From positions 11,284,001 to 11,348,000 of the forward strand of contig OY756970.1 of assembly GCA_963580455.1 (NCBI GenBank): a stretch of 64,000 nt of DNA, in the 5' to 3' direction. This stretch comes from Euonymus europaeus. Lineage: Eukaryota > Streptophyta > Magnoliopsida > Celastrales > Celastraceae. The translations under genes and the position numbers were made by a program. Under the pieces are notes generated by a model. It saw only the letters and a program-made list of their open reading frames with translations. It did not search any database and was not told where the DNA came from. The stretch's first letter is position 1. Every line of letters starts with the position of its first letter. Positions 59,251 through 64,000 of the stretch are shown here, one piece after another.

Positions 59251-60317
59251 TAAGGACGGTCAAGCGATAGTGATTGAGATTGATCATCCATTTTCTAAGA
59301 TAGAGAAAGGGGGAAAATGGTTGCCATTAAAATGTTCGTGCAATCAAGAAGTACCCTGATGCTGTTATGATTGAAATTTAAGATCTTCAACAGCTTGGAA
59401 GACAAAATAAAGACAATCGGTGAGTGGTGTTAAAGTAAATTTGATTGAATTATCTTTCTAAATAATACTCTGTAGCTCGAGCTTCGCTAAATTCAAGGCC
59501 ATGGTTAAATTGGTTTATTCTTTGCAGTTCTGTACAATTACGAAACTAGATTAACTATCAAAACCATATTTGTGATGGATTGTTTTACTCTGTCTTCTGA
59601 TCATCTTTGAAGCAGCTCGCAGCTATATATTAGACTGTTTTGATGGTAGATTGAGCTTCTAGAGTCGAGAACCAAGATACAATAGATACTACTATTCTTG
59701 GGAAAAAATAATTGGTAATTGAATTTTTAGGTTTCTCGGTGTCTTAGATTTGTTGCTCTACTTTTCTTTCTCATTCTGATTACTACATTGATTTGGGCCA
59801 CATACTACAACAATTCTCATTCACCTTTTCTCTGCTGGTAAGGTTGGATTGAATTTTGTTTTGTTATTTGCTGCAGAATTTTACTTTTAGGTTTTGACGA
59901 AAGGAGTGGATGCATACACTGTGCTGTTTTGAGGGTAAATTGAGCTTCTAGAGTCGATAACAAAGATGCAAAAGATATTGCTATTCTTGGGATGCTGGCT
60001 GATCCAAAGGAGGTACTTCATTAACAACAATATCTTACAAGAACTTTTTTTAAGTTGCCACTCCTATTTATGTTATTAAGCATTATCTATTTCTTTATTT
60101 TACTGATATAATAATTAAAAATTCAGATTACTAAAACGAGCTTCTTTATTAGAGGATTAGATGAGGTGTTAGTGAGTTCCCTTACTACATTTAATAATTC
60201 TTAATTTAATTTCATGTAATTAGAGCTTTAATATATGTGAGACATAGACATGAGGAGACTGTTAGTTTACTATTTATTTTACTGTAATTAATTTTCTCTA
60301 TCAAATTTGCATAAGGT
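59251..60317. other. intron-like interval with a diverged duplication
   Basis: About 59640-59705 and 59936-60000 share GAGCTTCTAGAGTCGA-AACAAAGAT-like sequence ending CTATTCTTGGGA, an imperfect 65-70-bp duplication about 295 bp apart. T-rich, intron-like sequence surrounds it. It probably belongs to the former gene whose RRM exon follows, but no further exon could be assigned. Confidence 0.45.
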
Positions 60318-60578
60318 TTTTGTAAACGGACAACTACTACAGAAGGATTATGTGAATCATTTTTAAAGTTTGGTGAAGTGGTTCATGGTTTGTTTTCCTT
60401 CCTTGCTCTTTCTTTAAGACCTCCTTATATCTAGCAAAACTTCTAACCATCAACCTTTATTTGCAGGAAGAGTAGTGACTAATAAAGTCACTGGATACTC
60501 TAAGGGGTTTGGTTTTGTAAAATATGTCACTATAATTTAGAAAATGCTGAAAAAGGCATTGAAGGAATGGAAAGATGG
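60318..60578 (+). pseudogene. RRM (glycine-rich/organellar-type RNA-binding) gene fragment
   Basis: Exon 1 (60318-60387) reads FCKRTTTEGLCESFLKFGEVVHG. An 89-bp intron with GT...AG ends (60388-60476, TTTGCAG acceptor) follows. Exon 2 (60477-60578) reads RVVTNKVTGYSKGFGFVKY, i.e. the RNP1 motif KGFGFVKY, then LENAEKGIEGMERW after a 1-base frameshift near 60535. A GTGAGT donor follows directly. RRM proteins bind RNA through RNP1/RNP2; this spacing resembles small plant organelle or glycine-rich RNA-binding proteins. The frameshift, the lack of the first RRM strand and of later exons, and flanking transposons argue for a pseudogene or broken gene. A functional gene elsewhere is likely the source. 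Confidence 0.75.
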
Positions 60579-60579
60579 G

Positions 60580-62058
60580 TGAGTTGATAGGGATAGTATG
60601 CTAAATACCATTATTTTATGTAATATTCAAACTCGGTTTATTTATTTGGAATAAAATATGTTTGGCGCTTTATATATGAAAAATGACATATTGGCATAAC
60701 CGTCTCTTATTCTATATGGTATATGAATTAGTGTGTAGAGTTTAGCTTACACACGGAAGATCAATTCATAAGTTCTTATTGAATATAAGTAAATGATCAC
60801 AGCTTAGACAGAATTAGACAAAGCCTTGGCAGGGCTGTAGTGTAGTATTTCAGTATGCCTATCTTGGTTACGAAAAGCGGTAAAACTTGACCTTACTATA
60901 TTAGTACATTTGAAGTGTATTGATCAAGACTGCGTGTGAGTCAATTTTCTTAGTCTAATTACATGGAAAATTGTACACTCACTCACATTATGACATCGTG
61001 TATAATCTTAATTTATTAAAGATTATTGATACATGTGCATTTAATGTATGAGACTTTGATTTACCAAAGGGTGAGGTCCTTTTGTACAGGCCAACATACA
61101 CCGAGTGAATTGTGTTACTGAATTAAATATACGATGAAAAATAATTTTTAATAAAATTTACGTCCAATTATGGATTGATGATACCCTCTCGAGAATGCTT
61201 ATATGTTTTGAGATTGTGTCATACCCTGCAGGTGGATTTTAATTAATCCAATACATTCAAATAAGTTAAGCGATAAGCTCGAGAAATATTTAAAGATGTC
61301 AATTGAATATTAAATGTCAATGGCATATTTAATTGATGGGTATCTGTAACTTAACGTGAGGATTTTAATAAACGATTATAACGAAAGGCTCAGATTTAAT
61401 TTGAGATAAAAAGGAGAGTACAACTATAATATTTTAGTGGAATATAATATTGTTTATGGAGTTTAATTATGCTCATGGGTTTCGGTTGATAATTAAATCC
61501 GTAGGAAGCCCATGTTTTATTTTTGCTTGTTTGTCCCCACTATAGCCCATGTAAGCCCAAACCTAGGTGAATCAGGAAACCTAACTGAGGTTAGAGTTCC
61601 TAATTGGAGAGGAGTGTGGGTTATCCACCTAGAGTTAGAATCCCTAGGTTGGCCGACCCCTATATAAACACACACTAGTGCGTTTTGTTTTCCGAACGTT
61701 GAGATACCAGTTGGACTCGACTCTCTAGTTTTCTCCACAATTTGATTTCTGATTTTCAGATTCTTGTTGTAGGGAGTCCATAGTCTTGAAATGCTAGTTT
61801 GTAAATTAGTTCATACGATGGAAGATCCGCAAGTTTGAACATCAAATCAAACTAGCTAACTCCATCCTTCGATATAGATTTTTAGAGATCAATCCAGAGA
61901 GATCTCTAGTACATAATCTTCACACAATTAGTTTAGTCATAGATTATACATGTCCACCATAATTAGAAATGAATTTTTGAAATCTGTTTTTCTATCGATT
62001 ATTCCTATGTGCGTTCCTTATTTTTTAAAACGTTTTCGCGAGTGTGTATTTTCTAAAA
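60580..62058 (+). mobile_element. copia-like 5' LTR (left border undefined)
   Basis: Sequence upstream of a copia PBS with a clear TATA box. The end shares the AAAACGTTTTCGC theme with the LTR end near 2715-2730. I could not fix the left edge; it lies somewhere between the RRM fragment and about 61000. Confidence 0.5.
61661..61668 (+). promoter_or_regulatory. TATA box in copia LTR
   Basis: TATATAAA after GACCCC and about 395 bp before the PBS; a strong match to the plant TATA consensus and the probable start of the retroelement transcript. Confidence 0.6.
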
Positions 62059-62060
62059 AT

Positions 62061-62073
62061 TGGTATCGGAGCC
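62061..62073 (+). other. copia PBS (tRNA-Met type)
   Basis: TGGTATCGGAGCC, identical to that at 2758. Confidence 0.85.
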
Positions 62074-63807
62074 GGTCATAAATCTATAATCGATTTTAAA
62101 ACAAAACCCAAAAATTTGTTAATTATTGGTTTTGTATGATCTATGGTTATTTTTTGTGTTATTGCTAATTTGTTATTGCATATTGAAATTCTAGCTATCA
62201 TGGTCTATTTAATTTTGATTTAGAATTGTTCACTCGAATTAAGGAGTACGAATTTTTTTGTAATCAATTGTTTTTTTAGCTTTTGAACTCTGGTTTGAAG
62301 AAGGCTAGGAATTTTATAAAAACAGGTGAAGAACGATGAGGAAAAGATTAGTGTGCAGAAAATCTGCACTGGTTGCTGTGGCAGCAGTTGCTGCCAGGCT
62401 ATAGCAGCCTGCTGCAGTCGCTGGCATCAACTTCGGTGACTGCCATGCTATCCTAGTAGTGGCAGCAATGCTCGAAATTTCTGGGCAACAGTGAACAGTG
62501 AGGCAGTGTTGTGTAGTATTTTTTCGGCATGCAGAATTTTTTCCAGGGAGTCTCCAACATCAACTACGATTATGAATCGAGTAAGGTTTCAAGCTGGATT
62601 AAAGACCATGATAGCTAGAATTCTATTGATTGATGGTTTCCTATTTTAATTAGTATTCTTATTTAATTTCATGTATGATTGTGAATGAATGTCATTTCAG
62701 ATTAGGATTCCTAATTGATTAGGATGTTATCTAATTGGTTGCCATGTTAGATTAGGATTCCTATTTATTCATGGATGTTATCAAATATGAAAAAATAAAT
62801 TCTAAACACCCTAGATTAAAATATTAAGTGGGAGAAGGTTATAAATAAACTACTGTCTCCATCATTGGTTCAAAATAAAATATGTGAAATTAAAATTAGA
62901 AAGATGAGATAATAATTGTGATTATAGTATTATTTTCCAAAATCTGTTTTAAACCTTGAGATTATTTTCAGATCTAAACCATGTAATTCTGACCCATGCA
63001 TTTGGCAATTATTATTGTGATAAAAACAATGCAATGTCTAGAAAGTTCTGTAGTAGATTGAGGTTTATTTATTTGCTCGCCATTCTTATGGAATGCGCCC
63101 TCTAATCTGGGAACGATCTGGTTGCTAGATTTGTTATATCACTAAATTGAATAACCAAGATATGCTGTGATAACGGTATTGAATAATAGGAGAAAATAAT
63201 GGTTTTGGGTAGTGATACTAAAATATGTAAATTCCGGTCAAGTCATTTGTAAGATATCTCTATTCCAGTAATTTTCAAATCACGAGAATATTTTTAAAGT
63301 TTAAATGATTGGTAAGAAATTTAATAGAGATGTAATTAAAAATATGTGTTGCCTCAACCTTCCTCCATATCAGAAAAATTTTAATTAAAGATATCTCAGA
63401 TTATTAATTTTCTTGATAGTCGCAATAAGTAGCAATTTATCATAAAATTGTTTCCCTATCGAAATCCAATTTTTATAAAAATTGTGAGATTGTGATCGCA
63501 TGATGGTTATACACTTAGTTATAAATTATGGAAATATTTCTCATCGAAATCAATGCCATTATTTATAAGACTGGAGGAAAGACGAACTAAATTTTATTTG
63601 ACATGGTGTTTGTCTAGATAATAAAATTTAATGTAAACTAAACTGTACGAAATTCATTCTCCTATCAAGATAGGAAATTTCATACTAAAGTGTTTTGATT
63701 GTCGACGAATTATTTCAATAATTGTTTATGGGTGCAATTTATAAATAATTCGAATCAAGTATGCCTTAGAATTAATTTTCTTCATATGTCATTTTTCACA
63801 TTTAAAA
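62074..63807 (+). other. copia leader, non-coding
   Basis: Long 5' untranslated leader of about 1.7 kb. It contains a CTG/GCAGC-rich stretch (about 62355-62470) and a diverged duplication around GATTAGGATTCCTA (62700 and 62751). No ORF of note. Confidence 0.55.
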
Positions 63808-64000
63808 ATGTCTTCCAATCCTCTATCTGTTATTCTAAAAGATCATAAGTTGGATGGAACAAACTATGTCAACTGGAAAAGGAATTTGGATAATCTATAG
63901 CCTGAAGGAGATGTTTGGTGATCAAGGCAGAGCCGCAAGGTAAACTGCAATGAAAGTACTCTTGAACACCCAGATGTCTGAAGGAACCAATGTAAGGGAG
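63808..64000 (+). pseudogene. copia gag 5' end (runs off window)
   Basis: ATG at 63808 begins MSSNPLSVILKDHKLDGTNYVNWKRNLDNL, matching the N-terminus of plant copia Gag (an L-G-NY-W-R-L pattern). A TAG at 63898 stops it. Further on, another frame gives LLNTQMSEGTNVRE (about 63950-63998), a block normally roughly 80 residues later in Gag, so a deletion or frame change removed the part between. Gag would form the RNA-containing particle. The element continues beyond the window edge. Confidence 0.7.

Overview
The window looks like repeat-dominated, heterochromatin-like nuclear DNA of a flowering plant. No intact host gene is visible. It holds nested LTR retrotransposons of typical plant lineages (Ty1/copia; a Ty3/gypsy chromovirus resembling the Tekay/Del group; Ty3/gypsy Tat-like elements with a second RNase H) set into a degenerate satellite of about 160 bp. 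One decayed fragment of an RNA-binding (RRM) gene is the only host-like coding trace. The species cannot be named from sequence alone.

Layout. 1-2873: 3' end of a copia pol pseudogene, a full copia LTR, then a primer-binding site (PBS) and leader, i.e. a junction of two tandem copia units. 2874-6766: about 24 satellite monomers in one orientation (A). 6767-9411: start of a gypsy element on the minus strand (truncated gag, PBS, 2.06-kb LTR). 9412-10711: copia leader, PBS and truncated LTR in inverted orientation. 10712-11247 and later blocks (29738-29961, 32092-33575, 36345-39925): the same satellite in the opposite orientation (B), broken up by insertions. 12188-13680 and 29601-29737: two halves of an old gypsy LTR split by a younger insertion.

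The most striking object is 13686-29595: LTR-internal-LTR-internal-LTR, a 15.9-kb tandem dimer of a chromovirus. It has three 2234-bp LTRs, two 4604-bp internal regions and a 6838-bp period, and it is flanked by one target-site duplication (CTTAT). I saw only four base differences among its repeated parts. Both copies carry the same amber codon between reverse transcriptase/RNase H and integrase, and the same damaged gag start. The LTR contains 22 TTGACY (W-box) cores in about 230 bp.

29967-32091, 33576-36344 and 47692-49604 are probable solo LTRs. The last is a diverged relative of the dimer LTR with TSD GTTAT, so reciprocal products of LTR recombination (expansion and deletion) occur in one window. 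39926-43900 is a decayed Tat-like pol on the minus strand. 45230-46285 is a foldback-type DNA element with long inverted arms. 49702-59245 is a complete but old Tat-like element (TSD GTGAA, LTRs about 9% diverged by eye count) with an antisense reading region between pol and the 3' LTR. 60318-60578 is the RRM fragment. 60580-64000 is the 5' part of another copia element whose gag runs off the window.

All coordinates and motif counts were read by eye. Family names rest on recognised motifs, not on searches.
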